A stretch of 64,000 nt of DNA, from the NCBI RefSeq assembly GCF_019649055.1, contig NW_026570241.1:372001-436000 (forward strand), given 5' to 3'. Below the pieces are notes generated by a model. The model saw only the letters and a program-made list of their open reading frames with translations. It was not told where the DNA came from and ran no database searches. Each line of letters begins with the position of its first letter. Position 1 is the first letter of the stretch. The translations under genes were made by a program, and so were the position numbers. Shown here piece by piece: positions 22,353 to 34,123 of this stretch. Source of the DNA: Paramacrobiotus metropolitanus (taxonomy: Eukaryota; Tardigrada; Eutardigrada; Parachela; Macrobiotidae).

Positions 22353-25320
22353 AGTAGATACCATTAGTAGGTGTGTGGAGATATTGCGTACTATCTAGAA
22401 CCGGCTTCGGAAACGGGTAAATAATTAACACAGTGCTTAAGCGCACTATGGCTCGTATAATAACGTGTGAGCGACGCATGCACTCTGCTCTTTTGAGTTT
22501 TTGTTTGACCACGCCCTATTTACAACCGCAGGTAGAGGACCCAGTGAGGTTTTTGCGACCAAAACCAAGACGTAGTTCACGTTGCAAGTTATACAAAACG
22601 AGATATTTATAACGAAATGCTCTATTAATTTAGATTTAGCAAACTCAAAGCCAAATATCAGCTTCTCCGCGATCCATGGTGGCAGATCCAGCTGCAAGTA
22701 CCAACTAATCGACTCATAGCATCCTGCCGTTCTCTGCTATCGAGAATCTACGCCGACCAAAATTCACAAGAATCTCTTGAACTCCCTACAGTTTTCAGCT
22801 GGACACGAGTACAACCAGTCGAAAACGCGCCCTTTTGGCACTTTTGTCAAGCAGTCTGTTTTGGTTACAGAGCTTCTGCACGGCCATCGTTTTTGGTACA
22901 TATAAAAGCAAACCAGTTATGGGCTGGAAACTTTCCAACCGGAATCGCCCAGTCAATTTTCCCGATATTTCGCGGCGCAGTAACGATCTGCTGGTCTTGC
23001 TTCAAAAGGTATTAAAATGTATGCAATCCCAGATTTTAACTTAATGATTGTAGAAATACGTACATTGCTTTGATGCAGATAAACAGAATGGAGCACATCA
23101 ATATTTGCCAGTTTGTTGGACTTGCCATAACAAATTCTAAGGGAATCTACTGGATTTCAGCGGTAATGGAATGCCCATCACGGGGCGCGCTGCCGGATAC
23201 ATTCGACAGTTACGCGTGCAGGGATGCGGCACTGCTAACTTCGCTGGCTCATGATTTTGTCCAAGTTCTATTATCTGTACAATGTCCACATTATAACGAT
23301 TCACTTTTCTAAATGCGAAACCGTTACGACCATTTGGCTCTTGCAGGCAGTACGGTATATCCATACTTACTTGGGAATCCTTCTGTTGGTTACCACCCGA
23401 AAAAAGGAGTACGGTCGACAGCAGTTCCTTGCGAATGGTTGACATTTACTCCTGTGGTCTAATCTTGTTTGACATACTGACAATGGGAAAGCTTTTAGAG
23501 AAAATTAGATCATATGCCCAAGGTAAGGCAACTTACGAATGTGTGGGCGTTTCGATAACATTAGCCTCTCAACGTTCTGTGTAGCTGAAGAAAGTCTGTA
23601 CGAAATTTTTTCTGGGACAACAATTTTCTCGTGTTTGCCTGAATTCGAAGTGATACTGCGGTCGTGCATCGCTCAGGATCCGCTACAGCGACCAGACATA
23701 AAAAGTCTAATCCGTGCTCTGGACACTATCAATCCGCTGCTGGCTGCACAGGACAGGAATACTACGCTCTTTGACCAAATCTGTGCAGGGATGGAAAACT
23801 GTTCAACCGAACTGGAATATCAAGTTACAAAGAGGACCGCCGAACTGATAGAAGAAACAGATAGATGCGACGCAATTATAAATCGAATCTTACCACGGTA
23901 CAAGTGAACCGAACTCTTAATACAGGATTAATTTGTTCAGAGTGGCTTTTTGGCGCAGTATGGTCGGCAAATAACCTGCCGATTATTTTGCCGCACACTG
24001 CGGTTACATGCTTTGTGGCTATTTTGTACTGCCAGCCAGCACCCACTACGCCATTTTCATCAGTAAATTTAAACCACTATTCTACTACTATACACTACCG
24101 CTTGTCTTGGGATTTCTGAGTTAGATTTGTAGCACTTCTTAGATTTTCTTAGGGTCCTCGTCTTCTGCAAAGAAATTTAGAACACTACAAAACCATCGTT
24201 AATTTGTAATGCACTGCGGGAAAATAGCCAAGCAATTTCGTCGGCGAGTCGCCGCGCAAATTGAGACAAAGAGTGTAATACCTCTTCCTACCGAGTGTGC
24301 GGCAAAATAGCCTGATTATTATTCCAGCTACTCGTATAGGCAAAATAGCCATAGCCCTTGTTTTTATATAAAACAAGTTGGGTTACCGTTCCCTTTGCTT
24401 GTAGATCTATCGCCAAACAGCTTCGGGCAGGTGATAAAGTTCTACCTGAATATTTCGAATGCGCCACCATTCTGTTTACCGATTTACATGGATTCGCTGA
24501 CTTCGTTGAGATCAACCTACCTGAGATGACGATTGCTGTTACATCAGCAGCGGAAGTCTGCATTGATAAGTTGACAAACGAGTGCAACGTTTATAAAGTG
24601 GAAGCAGTCACTGCTTCGTTTGTGGTAATGTGAGACGAAATTATACTTGTGCCCAGTTTTTATTGCAGAATTCGCAGACTCATGCATTTGTAGAAAGGCG
24701 CGTATAGCCAGTTTCCTATAGGTAGCTAGCGGAATCCCGGAACGAATCGGATTAAACCATATCGAGCGCATTGCAGCCTTTGCCTGCAGACTTATGGAAC
24801 TTCAGCCGAAACTGACCTTTCTGCAAAATCTGCGGTTTAAAACGGGGATTCATTCGGGTAGCACGCCACCATGGCAATCACTTGGGTGTGAGTTGTGGAA
24901 TAATATTATTGTAGGTCCCTGTGCTGCAGGATTAATGGGGCTGAAACGACCCCGTTATTGCTTGTAAGTGGGCGCCCGTTGTGCACGCTTTGAAAGCAGT
25001 GATACTCTCTTACTTCTCCGATAATGCGTATTTGACTCGTATCAGTTGTCCTCAGGTGACACAAAAAACTTTAATATTGTTTTTGATTACACTAGCTACA
25101 GCCCAGAACATGTATCGTTTGTTTTAGATTTGGTGACACAGTTAACATGGCTTCCCGAATGTGCAGCCACGGTACACCCGGCCGTATTCATCTCAGCCCC
25201 GAAAGCCAACTTCTGCTGGAACAATTTCCCCAGTTCGTTGTCAAAGCAAGAGGCGTGCTTGCTATTAAGGGAAAACATGAAATAGCAACTTACTGGCTTC
25301 TTCCATCGCCCCAAAAATAA

Positions 25321-26060
25321 GATTATTTCGAAATATTGTACTGTTGTTGAAATACTGTCATAGCCTAAAGCAAAAAAAAGATATTTTTCCTGCCTGATCC
25401 GCTCAATCTGCGTTAAGGTGTGCCGCACTAGAGACGACCCTACCTGGCTAACATAACAACATCTACCGAGCAAGCTTCAGCCTAGTTCGCATAAAAATAC
25501 ATTCGACTAATTATTAGTAATAACGTATGGACATTTGACTGTGTGTTAACGGTAAACATTTAAGTGCACTAAACATTATTTTATAAGTGATAAACTGTTG
25601 CTAAGTACAGTTTTCCAACGCTGCAAAACCAAAACAGGCATAATTAATAATATTCCGGCTGTTCGAGGGGATTATGGCTGAGGTTCAGTTTTTTGTCTAA
25701 TATGTTAATAGCGCAGAAGAAGACAGCCCAATGCAGCCAGCGATTGCGAACAGTACAGAGTTCACACCTATCTCTTTTCGCATCGCTTAAATGCCTACAT
25801 TATGCAAAACTTGTGAGAAATATCAAAATTGTAGTTTATTGATGCAGGGAGTATGTCGAGCTTATTGTAACACTGTTAGAATTGAAACAATATCATTATT
25901 ATTATGCTTAAGCGATTGTTGCTTAAAGTGGCCTTTACACCGTTTCGCCTCAGACCATTGCTTTTTAATAAGAACTTCCTGGATTTCTGATGGACCTATC
26001 ACGATAATAATCCGAAGCAACTGGTTATACAAGTAAACTGAGCTCCGAGATGCCTGAGAG
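25321..26060. other. Intergenic, nothing recognised
   Basis: Spacer between the cyclase relic and glycoprotein 1. It is AT-rich and has no supported gene, RNA or repeat. Confidence 0.5.
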
Positions 26061-28013
26061 ATGTGGTGCGTATTGGAAGTGTTTTGGTTGTGTTATGTTT
26101 TGCTACTTTGTGGCTGCAGTATATCCGGTAAGTAGTACTGTATTTACACGATATTAAGGGACAGAGAAATCCCCAGGACCGCCCGCACTGGCTGTCGGTT
26201 CCTTTGATATCAATGGAGCCGACGCCTATATTGCGAGCGGTCCAGGGGATTTCTCTGTCCCATAATATCGTGTAAATACGGTACCTACATAACTGTATTT
26301 AAGATATCTTATCGTTACCGTCTGGTTGTATTCATACATGAGGTTCTTAGGTTTCTTAGTTCGTCGGAGTTTACTACCTTAACGAAAGCACGAAATTTCA
26401 AGCAAGAGAGATATCCGTCAATAGCAATAGATAAATGACTTAGAACTGCATCGTACGTTTGGAATAAAATTAATAGCAGCGAGCATTTATCAACAGTGAC
26501 CTTTAACAAAATCGCAATCATATATCTTTTAGCTAAACAGACGGTGCCCTTTGGTCCTACTGGAAGTATCAATGCCACGAACGGCAACCGCCTAGCGGTT
26601 AACTTTATCGTCAACTTTAACCTGACCGGATACGCGATGAATTCTACGATTTCCACAGCCGTTCAGGACTGGGCGAAAAACTGCAAATGGGACGACATCG
26701 ACACGTATTTGAAAACTGTTGATATCAGCATGAACAACAACAGCCAACGGACGTTCGGGAATGTAACTCTATACAATTCGGATGACGTGGAATTCATCGC
26801 CGGATTGTGGCTGAAAGCCCTGATCAGTGACAAACAGAAGCGGCTAGACTGTATAAACAGCGCTATGCAGATCATTGTCCAGGATTTTGCCCAGCAGGTG
26901 CTCAACGTCACAGTCATGCTGAACACGTCCATTGAGAATACGCTACGCGATTGGATGGTACGGCGCATAACAGCCAGTGTACGGTTTATGGCCTGGGAAC
27001 GCAATGTTACCATGAGCGCTGGCGACCAGTTCATTCAAGGCCTGACCGGCAACGGCATCAGCGACCTGGCGGCGCTGAGCACCAACCTGACGGTCAACAA
27101 CATCACGGACGTAACGCATGTGTTGGCAGTGTGCGCGAACTACACCGCGTATTATGCAACAGCGGCGGTATTGACTGACCCCAATAACCGCACGGCCGCT
27201 TTTGCTGCGGTGGTCAATCGGGTACTGCGCACTTGTTGTGATCATCTGTTTGTTAATACGGCGGTGGCCGAGCTGCTGCAGGACATTTACAATATGACAG
27301 CAGTACAAGCCAAACAGAATTGGACTACGGCCTGGACAGCGGACACCGAGGGTGACTTTTCGCGGTACTTTATCTGGGGCTTGGTTACCGATGGATGGAT
27401 GAGGCAGATACAGGATTTTATTCACTTGCTAGCCAATAATTACTCGGTCTCGGTGGGTAGTGACTTTTGGGCGACTCACGCACCGTCGGAGCCGCCGATG
27501 AGCACATGTACGAACACTTCCAGATTTCTGTAATTTTGTCGTTTTTATGAATGTTTGTCGTTGACAGCGGTCGTTATTGTGTCCCTGGCCATCGTGACAT
27601 CAGGGATTAACACCGACGAATTTATGACGACGTTGCGCTACCAGAATCTTTTGCAAAACATCACGTTGATATTTAACAATGCCAGTCACATTTTATGGCT
27701 CTATGGCAAGTGGCCTATGTCCTAACTTCTGATTAAATTCTCATGTTCTATTCTAGTCGACAGTAAAAAATACATTAATTACAGTATTTTTCAAGTACGT
27801 ACAGCAAAATTTTCTTGAAATGCAGAAGACCCCGTGGATACTAGCCATTACGAGGCGGCCTTAGCGTCCACTATCGTCGGCGTACTGAATTTTGTTACCG
27901 CTCTTGGCGTTACTGCGTACTTTGTGCGTCAACTGCGCAAGTCGGAGCGGTACCAACTTCCCGTTCCGAAAGAACCAGAGCCCGATGATGATTTTGATAC
28001 CACCTATAATTAA
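26061..28013 (+). CDS. Single-pass membrane glycoprotein, tandem family copy 1
   Basis: Four exons: 26061..26127, 26533..27507, 27568..27705, 27826..28013; 455 aa, stop TAA. Exon 1 is a signal peptide (MWCVLEVFWLCYVLLLCGCSIS). The large exon begins AKQTVPFGPTG and encodes a roughly 330-residue ectodomain with many N-x-S/T sites and paired cysteines (CCDH, DCINS). Exon 3 contains LRYQNLLQNITL. Exon 4 starts EDPVDTSHYEAAL, followed by one membrane helix (VGVLNFVTALGVTAYFV), a basic stop-transfer RQLRKSERY and an acidic tail ending TTYN. The intron after exon 3 starts GCAAGT, a GC-AG intron, where copy 2 has GTCAGT; exon sizes 67, 138 and 188 equal those of copy 2. I do not recognise the family. 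Topology implies a type I surface protein; the function is unknown. Confidence 0.82.
26135..26284. repeat. Foldback/MITE-like hairpin in intron 1
   Basis: Left arm 26135-26187 and right arm 26233-26284 are near-perfect inverted copies of about 52 bp around a loop of about 45 bp. The shared core is GGGACAGAGAAATCCCC. It lies seven bases after the intron 1 donor of glycoprotein copy 1. Size and structure fit a foldback element or short MITE, but no transposase relative is visible. A target duplication was not established. Confidence 0.75.
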
Positions 28014-29533
28014 CCACCGAAGCAAAACACAAAACTGGAATTCAGTTCAGGAAGCCAGAGTGGACGGGATTGTGCAGCCTGTAGTTCCTACACGCTGAGA
28101 CCGAAATTTCGTGGATTTAAAATTTTACAAAGTATCTTTGGGGGTGTTACGGTAATATTAAATTGCTGTAAAATTAAGCATAACCGCAGTAATCATCGTA
28201 ATCCGTCTTCTTTGGTTTATTTGCTCTCCTAACTGTGGTTTATTTGGTGCTGTACGCGATTAGCGTATTAGGTGTGACGACGCGTCGTCTCGGATGAAGT
28301 TCAGAGTGTTCCCTGTGAGCTTAATCTTCGATGAAGTGCAATATGAGCTAAAGTTTGTGCATCATAGGTGTTCGCCTGTTGCTATGCAACGCTTTAATAC
28401 GATGTACAAAATTACTATACTTATTTTGTATAATTCACTTTTATTATATTTCCGTTGAGCATTTCCGGAGAAACCGGCCGGCGATTAGAGTAAATTAATT
28501 CTTAAAGTGATCGTGTGTGGGCCGTTCTGCTTTCGACTATTTCGCTTGACAAAACAGGAAATCCCCGCAGAATATGTACAATCCCTTATCCTTGCAATCT
28601 GTTAAGCACTCTTGCACAGGGTCGGGCGCAGTGGCGATTACGTGTGTCAGAGGATCGAACGCGGTTAGGCAAAGCAATTGGCGCCATGACATTTGTGCCA
28701 CCTGACACTTGGGCAACCTGACATTTGGGCCACCTGACACTTGGGCCACCGTACGTTTGGGCCACCAATACTTTCAAATACAGGAAAACGTAATAAAATA
28801 TTTGAATGATAGCTTCTTTAAATATTGGCTTAATAATAAAAGTTCTGCAACTTGCAGCAATAACAACGTACGAGTAAGTACACAAGATTCGAAAACGAGC
28901 GTGCATTAATATTATGGAGTATTTGTAGGCATATAAGCGGATACACGGGCTGCATGGGTTCGATCACTGCACTCTGCAAGTAAATCGAACTCACGCACTG
29001 ACGATGTCAGCAGTTGCCGTTGAATTTACTCCGCCTCCTTTTACTTATCAAACATCTTCCTGATCAGATTTCTATTTGATCAAAATTGCAATTAATACAT
29101 GGAGCTAAAAACCTAAGAAACCTAAGAAAACTGAGAAACATAAAAACTACAGGGGAAGAAGAGTTACAAGAGACCGTAATGTGCGGTGGCCCAAGTGTCA
29201 GGTGGCCAAAATGTCAGGTGGCCCAAATGTCAGGTGGCCCAAGTGGCAGGACACCAAGCAATTTACGCACTGCAATGTGAAATATGTGGTGAGCTGCATG
29301 ATTGCTCTATTTGCCGAACGACTCTTCGCTCACAGTTAGTATGCATGCGAGGAAGCAGCGTACTGGAGTTTACTGCTTTAAAAACTTCATGGTACTTTAG
29401 ATGTCAGTTAAATCTCCATAACGGAATAATCTCAGTATTCAATTACCGGCATGAAAATCAGTCTGCAAATAAACGCTGCAACAGCTTTGCGAATGTCTCG
29501 CGAGTAAACAGTGGACGATACCACCAAAATAAA
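28014..29533. other. Intergenic between glycoprotein copies 1 and 2
   Basis: 3' flank of copy 1 and 5' flank of copy 2. The one notable structure is the pair of inverted 16 bp minisatellites at 28684-29262. No exon is seen. Confidence 0.5.
28684..29262. repeat. Foldback element with inverted minisatellite arms
   Basis: Left arm (28684-28766) is a tandem array of a 16 bp unit (GCCACCTGACACTTGG and variants, about 5 units). Right arm (29184-29262) is the same unit in inverse orientation (CCAAGTGTCAGGTGGC), about 4-5 units. They enclose about 420 bp without coding potential. Foldback transposons are known for tandem-repeat terminal arms; no target duplication was found by eye. Confidence 0.7.
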
Positions 29534-32500
29534 ATGTCTCACAGAGGCGTTCTTGAAACGTTTTCCTTTCTTTTGGGGGTTTTCGTCTCAGTATTATACG
29601 GTACGTTTCCTGCAAGTTTAAAATAATAAACTTAAGATAAACTGCAGGCATGCAGATAAACTTCAGGCATATTAAAGAGAATACGTACAGTAATAAATCA
29701 ACCATATTATATATAGAACATGCCAAGGCTCTGGGGTGACGATGTTCAGCCTTACATTATTGTGCAGCGAATCAGAAGTTGCCCTTTGGTCCAACCGGGT
29801 TCGTCAACAAAACTGGCCGTTACGAATGGCTGATGGTCAACTTCTTCGTCAACTTCAACCTTAGTGGTCACATTGAGAATTCCACAGTGGCATCCGCCGC
29901 CAGCGACTGGGCAACGGACTGCAAATACGATCCGCTAGACAGCTACATGCACGTCGTGGACTGGAGTGCCAACAACGCCAGCCAAAAGGACATTAAGAAT
30001 TTGTCATCCTACACCGTGGACGACATGGAAGTCGTTGCAGAACAGTGGCATAGTGCGCTGGAGGAGGATCTTACCAATAAAATTCAATGTATCGAAGCGG
30101 CCACGATGACCAGTCTGTACGACTACGGACAGGATGCGCAGCAGCTGGGGATAGTGACCTTTCTCACCGTACAGGAAGTCATTAACAACACCGCGCATGC
30201 CTGGTTCTTACGGCGCATGACAGAGGTTATCCAGAATATGGCGACTGTAAGTCGTCAGAATATCTCAACCATCCAACAGCGCCTGTCAACCAGCTTGATT
30301 GATTTTGGAAGCAATGCGAAGGATTACGAGAGCTTCATCGCGCGCATCAATTCTACTGTCAGAATTACCAATACAAGCGATTTGGCTATGGTTATGGCGT
30401 GGTGCTCCAATTACACGGCGCGGTATGCCACCGCCGCGTTGATGTTCGAGCTGCAGAATCGAACGGGAGTGTTTGCTTGGTGCTTGTATAACGTTTTGTC
30501 CACGTGTTGTCCGGAATGGTTTGCGCGCACTACCTTTGTCGATTTGGTACAAGAGATCTACGATACCTCGTTGATGTTGATGCCCACTGTGGCGAACTGG
30601 ACCAATGACAAACAAACAGCCTTCCATAATCGCTTTATCTTTGGTATAGTTACGGACGGGTGGCTGCAGCAGATTCAGCGCTTCATTCACGCCATTAACA
30701 ATCGGTATGATATGGGGAACAATCTGTTAGCGGTCCATTCAAATGCCGAACCGCCCATAAGCAAATGTGAGTGAGCCCATTCGTCTCTTCATATCAGAGG
30801 GTTACTTGCAGAATAACAATATTAGCGTTATTCTCAGAGAAAAGATTTCGTGGTTTGTTAAACACATTTATAAATTTTTTACACATGTGACCTAAAAGCA
30901 GACAGCCGTTTTAATCTTGCAGCTGTGGTAATTGTGTCGATCGGCATCAACGTGACCTCACTCAATGCTGATGATATGTTGGCGACCCTTCGGTATCAAA
31001 ATCTCCTACAGAATATCACGCTGGATGTCAAAGGCACCAAGATGAATATGTGGATTTACGGTCAGTATGCTTTTCGTAAATAATAAAAGAATTTCGTACA
31101 GTACAGAAATATGGATATCGTGCTGCAAGAGGGAGCTCCCAAGCAGTTTTAGCGATCGGGACAGCATGGCTTGTAGAAGATGTAAACACAGAGGCGGCCT
31201 TTGAGAATTATCTGGATTTACAGGCCGGCACCAACTCCCCTCGCATTCAGGAAATACGCCGGCTGTTCGATCGGCGCCGAAACGAGATTCAGCGTCTGCA
31301 GGAGGCCGAAGCCATGAAGCGTCACCCGCCCACGGTGGTAGCCAAGAAGCAGCCTGAACTTATGCCCGTACTGGCAGCGAGTCTACCGCTGCAGAGTGCC
31401 GGAACCGTGTTCAATCCACCCCGCGCGTTGGAAGCGAGGGGGCGGTTTGATCCTGTAGCTTTTCAAGATTATGTTCATAAACAGATGTTTGGTTGTAACA
31501 CGCCTGTATACCGCTGCTAACACGACAGACGTGGTAGCCAATGTTTCTTCGTTGGCAGATGGTCTTACTTGGAAATTCTCAGACGAATATTGCTGTTATT
31601 TTCGACCGGAGCGTAGCGAAGGTCCTCTATATTCAAGACCAATGCAATGGTTGATTTCTGTCCGTTACGAAAATCCGTTACGGAAGTTCGTTACGGAAGT
31701 TTGTTACGGAAGTGTGTTACGGAAGTGCGTTACGGAAGTTGGATATGGAAGTGAGACTGCGGCATCATGCAGCTGACCGGTGTGATGCAGTCGCAGCCAG
31801 TGGTCTACGACATCGTGGTTCGCTGCCGTTGCCCATGGCGTCTCGGCTACAGAATACGCAGCGGCACTGCAACCCTTGAATTGTTTCCGTTACAAAAGAC
31901 TTTTACGGGATAACGCTATGACCTCAGGATATTTAACCTAATGCCACTTGTGGTGCCTGTTGCTGGGGGTCTGTACGAAATCTAGAAGCTCACCGCTTTG
32001 TCGTCATTTTTGACTGCCGTGATCCAGCGCAGCTTCACTACATAAATACTCGTAATATTCTTTGCTTCTCAACAATTCACATCGGTCTGATCAACTGTAA
32101 TAAATGGCTCCCGACAAAAATTTCCTTCTGAAAATTTTACTCCTGTTCCCTATGCTACCGTCGCTGAAATAGTAGGTCATAATGGTCATGATGGCGAAAC
32201 CCAGGACTGGCATGGGTTTTCGTTTAATTTATGGTTAAAATAGTAACCTTGGGCCGCGTACTTGTACGCTCATCCTCGTCCGTGCGTCCCCTACCTCGTG
32301 CATCTTGTGGAAACCTACTTACTTAAAAAAAACTACGTAAAAAAATTATTTTCGTCGGCCATGGTTAAGAGGGCGTGGCTAAACTCGATTCCATTGCACA
32401 ATACATGCAACAGTATGTATCGGGAACACCGTAATAGTGGCAACAGATACGTGTTGTCAGTAGTCCGATCCTTCTAAAAATTCTTCTGAAAATTACTGCT

Positions 32501-33495
32501 ATTAATAATCGCGAACAACTTAACAAAACTTGTAAAGCTAGTGATTAGTGATAACGCGTTTTGTATTTGCGCCAACACTCATGACGTATGATACTACGTA
32601 TATCGCGGGGCGCATTCTTATATTCCAATACAAACTAGCACTGTACTACATAATTCTTCTCGATAATTTCCATAGTAATTTTTAGAAGGATCTGACTTTG
32701 ATCACACGTATTGGTCACAAACCTCTGACATTGTACGGTACACTATTTCGGTATTCCCAGTACATAGTGCTGTATGTATTAATGCACTGGAATTAAATTT
32801 TGCCACGCCCACTTAACCGTCGCCGATGAAAATACCTTTTTGAGTATACCAAAAAATTACTCTGTCTTCCTGCAAAAAACCAAATTTTTCGGGGCCGGTG
32901 ACCGGGGCTTGGTAAGTCACGCTCCGGTCTGCCAATGCACGCTAACGTGCATTTTTCTAGTATATTACAGAATTAAATTCTGTAATATAAAATAACAGCA
33001 ATATTCGTACCTACGTGCGTTATTCTGAAATATGTGTTCAACTCCGTGTCCCGTTTTTGGCAGGATGATGTCATGCCCAGTTCTTTTTTGAACCAGTTTT
33101 CAGCTGGTTTCACGGAGAACTCGTGGTAATTTTAAGCGAGCTAGAAATTTAATTAAAGAACCAGAACGACGTTGTTGTTATTTCGTAAATAAGGAATATG
33201 AACTTTCAGTGCGATGACCAAACATACACTATGCAGTGCACAGATATCATCATAGTACTTTGTATGTGTGTGCATTCTTGGCTTAAAATGATTTTATTCC
33301 AACACAGAGGAACCTGTCCGTATCAGCCATTACGAGACTGCTGTAACGGCTACTGTAGTTGGGGTGCTGAATTTCGCGATTGTTCTCTGTGTAACCGGAT
33401 ACTTTGTGCGGCAACTTCACAAATCAGAGCGGTATCAAACACCGGTGCCAAGAGAGCAAGACAACGAGGATATGGATAGCACGTACAACATTTAA
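29534..33495 (+). CDS. Single-pass membrane glycoprotein, tandem family copy 2
   Basis: Exons: 29534..29600, 29768..30766, 30923..31060, 33308..33495; 463 aa, stop TAA. Signal peptide MSHRGVLETFSFLLGVFVSV, mature start ANQKLPFGPTG, ectodomain of about 330 residues with many N-x-S/T sites and Cys pairs (CCPEW), exon 3 with LRYQNLLQNITL, exon 4 with one membrane helix (VVGVLNFAIVLCVTGYFV), RQLHKSERY and an acidic tail ending STYNI. Phases and three of four exon lengths match copy 1 exactly. The last intron is 2,247 bp instead of about 120 bp and contains a gene fragment (31152-31520) and a minisatellite (31661-31753). The C-terminal tail STYN is conserved between copies. The family is not recognised. 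Confidence 0.8.
31152..31520 (+). pseudogene. Fragment of the secreted coiled-coil family, in an intron
   Basis: An open frame reads EDVNTEAAFENYLDLQ, RIQEIRRLFDRRRNEIQR, EAEAMKRHPP and ends at TAA 31518. It aligns closely with the second half of the gene at 34273-34848 (VEADFQSYLDSQ, RIQKLRRLFDQRRNEIQR, EAEAMKRSPP). The N-terminal half is absent upstream, apart from a poorly matching stretch near 31150-31180. A consensus acceptor (CTTGTAG, 31170-31176) would join it in frame to exon 3 of the host glycoprotein, so it could act as an alternative last exon lacking the membrane helix. The simpler reading is a truncated duplicate that landed in the intron. Confidence 0.6.
31661..31753. repeat. 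Minisatellite, 13-14 bp unit
   Basis: About six tandem units of the type CGTTACGGAAGTT with small variation, inside the last intron of glycoprotein copy 2. Confidence 0.8.
32961..32989. repeat. Perfect 14 bp-arm palindrome
   Basis: TATATTACAGAATT-A-AATTCTGTAATATA, a perfect inverted repeat with a one-base centre in the long intron of glycoprotein copy 2. Confidence 0.8.
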
Positions 33496-34115
33496 CGGAC
33501 AAAATTAAAATCGCTGCCGTAGAGTAGCGTTTGTGTAATCGCCATAATTTCTATGTGACAACGGTCTGGTGGCGTTGATATCGAAATAATTTTGACAAGA
33601 ATTCGTAAAATATTACTGTGTTTTAAGTATTTCCCATAATCATGATCTTTGACTTAATGTATTGCTGGTTATGGTATTTGTTACTTGTTATCTGTTGTTT
33701 CAACTCATATACTGTACACTGTACGTTTCACGAAAAAGCAGCTTTTGGGTTAGCGCCGTATGTTTGACGGAGTAGTGTTTTATTAGCATGTTGTACTAAT
33801 AAAATTTTGCAATTTAAAAAAAAACAGTGCTTTTTCGCATGTTAGCCATTCATTTTCGATAGAGCATTTCAGCCATCCAACAACGCCTAAGAACGGTGTC
33901 GAGGCAAAGATATTGTCTGGCGGTCATCAATGGAAACGCTGCTGCTGACCGCGTTTCCATTGATGCAACCCAAACAAAACTTTAAAAATTTCGGCTGGTC
34001 CAACAATCTTTTGATGAAACAATATACGTAATCGCAAAGCTGGATGCGTGGCATCTTTCACAGTTTGCGGATATCTATCCCCTTCCTTTGCACAATCGCC
34101 GCCTCGTAACTCAAC
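33496..34115. other. 3' flank of glycoprotein 2 with a short hairpin
   Basis: The first ~330 bp is the 3' region duplicated again at 38.74-39.0 kb. A perfect hairpin with 15 bp arms (33925-33939 and 33951-33965) and an 11-base loop lies downstream. A few bases near 33862 (CAGCCATCCAACAACGCC) resemble part of the large glycoprotein exon (CAACCATCCAACAGCGCC), possibly a relic. Confidence 0.5.
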
Positions 34116-34123
34116 TATAAATA
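34116..34123 (+). promoter_or_regulatory. TATA box of the secreted coiled-coil gene
   Basis: TATAAATA lies 157 bp upstream of the ATG at 34273. Motif and distance only. Confidence 0.4.

Larger units (their letters stand above)
15881..25320 (+). pseudogene. Receptor-type guanylate cyclase, disrupted
   Basis: Domain order is that of a membrane guanylate cyclase: signal peptide (MSSLVLFLIFVVIV), ANF-receptor-like ligand domain, kinase homology, dimerisation helix, cyclase domain. Clear exons: 15881..16087; 16305..16368; about 16378..16642 continuing at about 20925..21013; 21090..21133; 21192..21230; 21489..21632; kinase homology about 22640-23860 (RMEHINICQFVGL, QDPLQRPDIKSLIRAL); cyclase 24405..24624, 24722..24857, 24915..24963, 25128..25320. 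The end reads CLFGDTVNMASRM, then GRIHLSPES and TYWLLPSPQK. Lesions: TAG at 16591-16593; a 4.3 kb retroelement inside a ligand-domain exon; frame breaks near 16134, 16369 and 22870. The first metal Asp is kept (FTDLHGF) but the second is lost (YKVEAVTAS for the usual YKVETIGDA). Best read as a dead paralogue of a nitrogen- or peptide-type receptor cyclase; its ligand is unknown. Confidence 0.85.

Noticed and set aside
25046-25127. GGTGACACAAAAAAC at 25055 as the cyclase GDT-containing exon
   Set aside because: It cannot be joined in frame to RPRYC; the true exon starts at 25128 and reads LFGDTVNMASRM in the correct phase.
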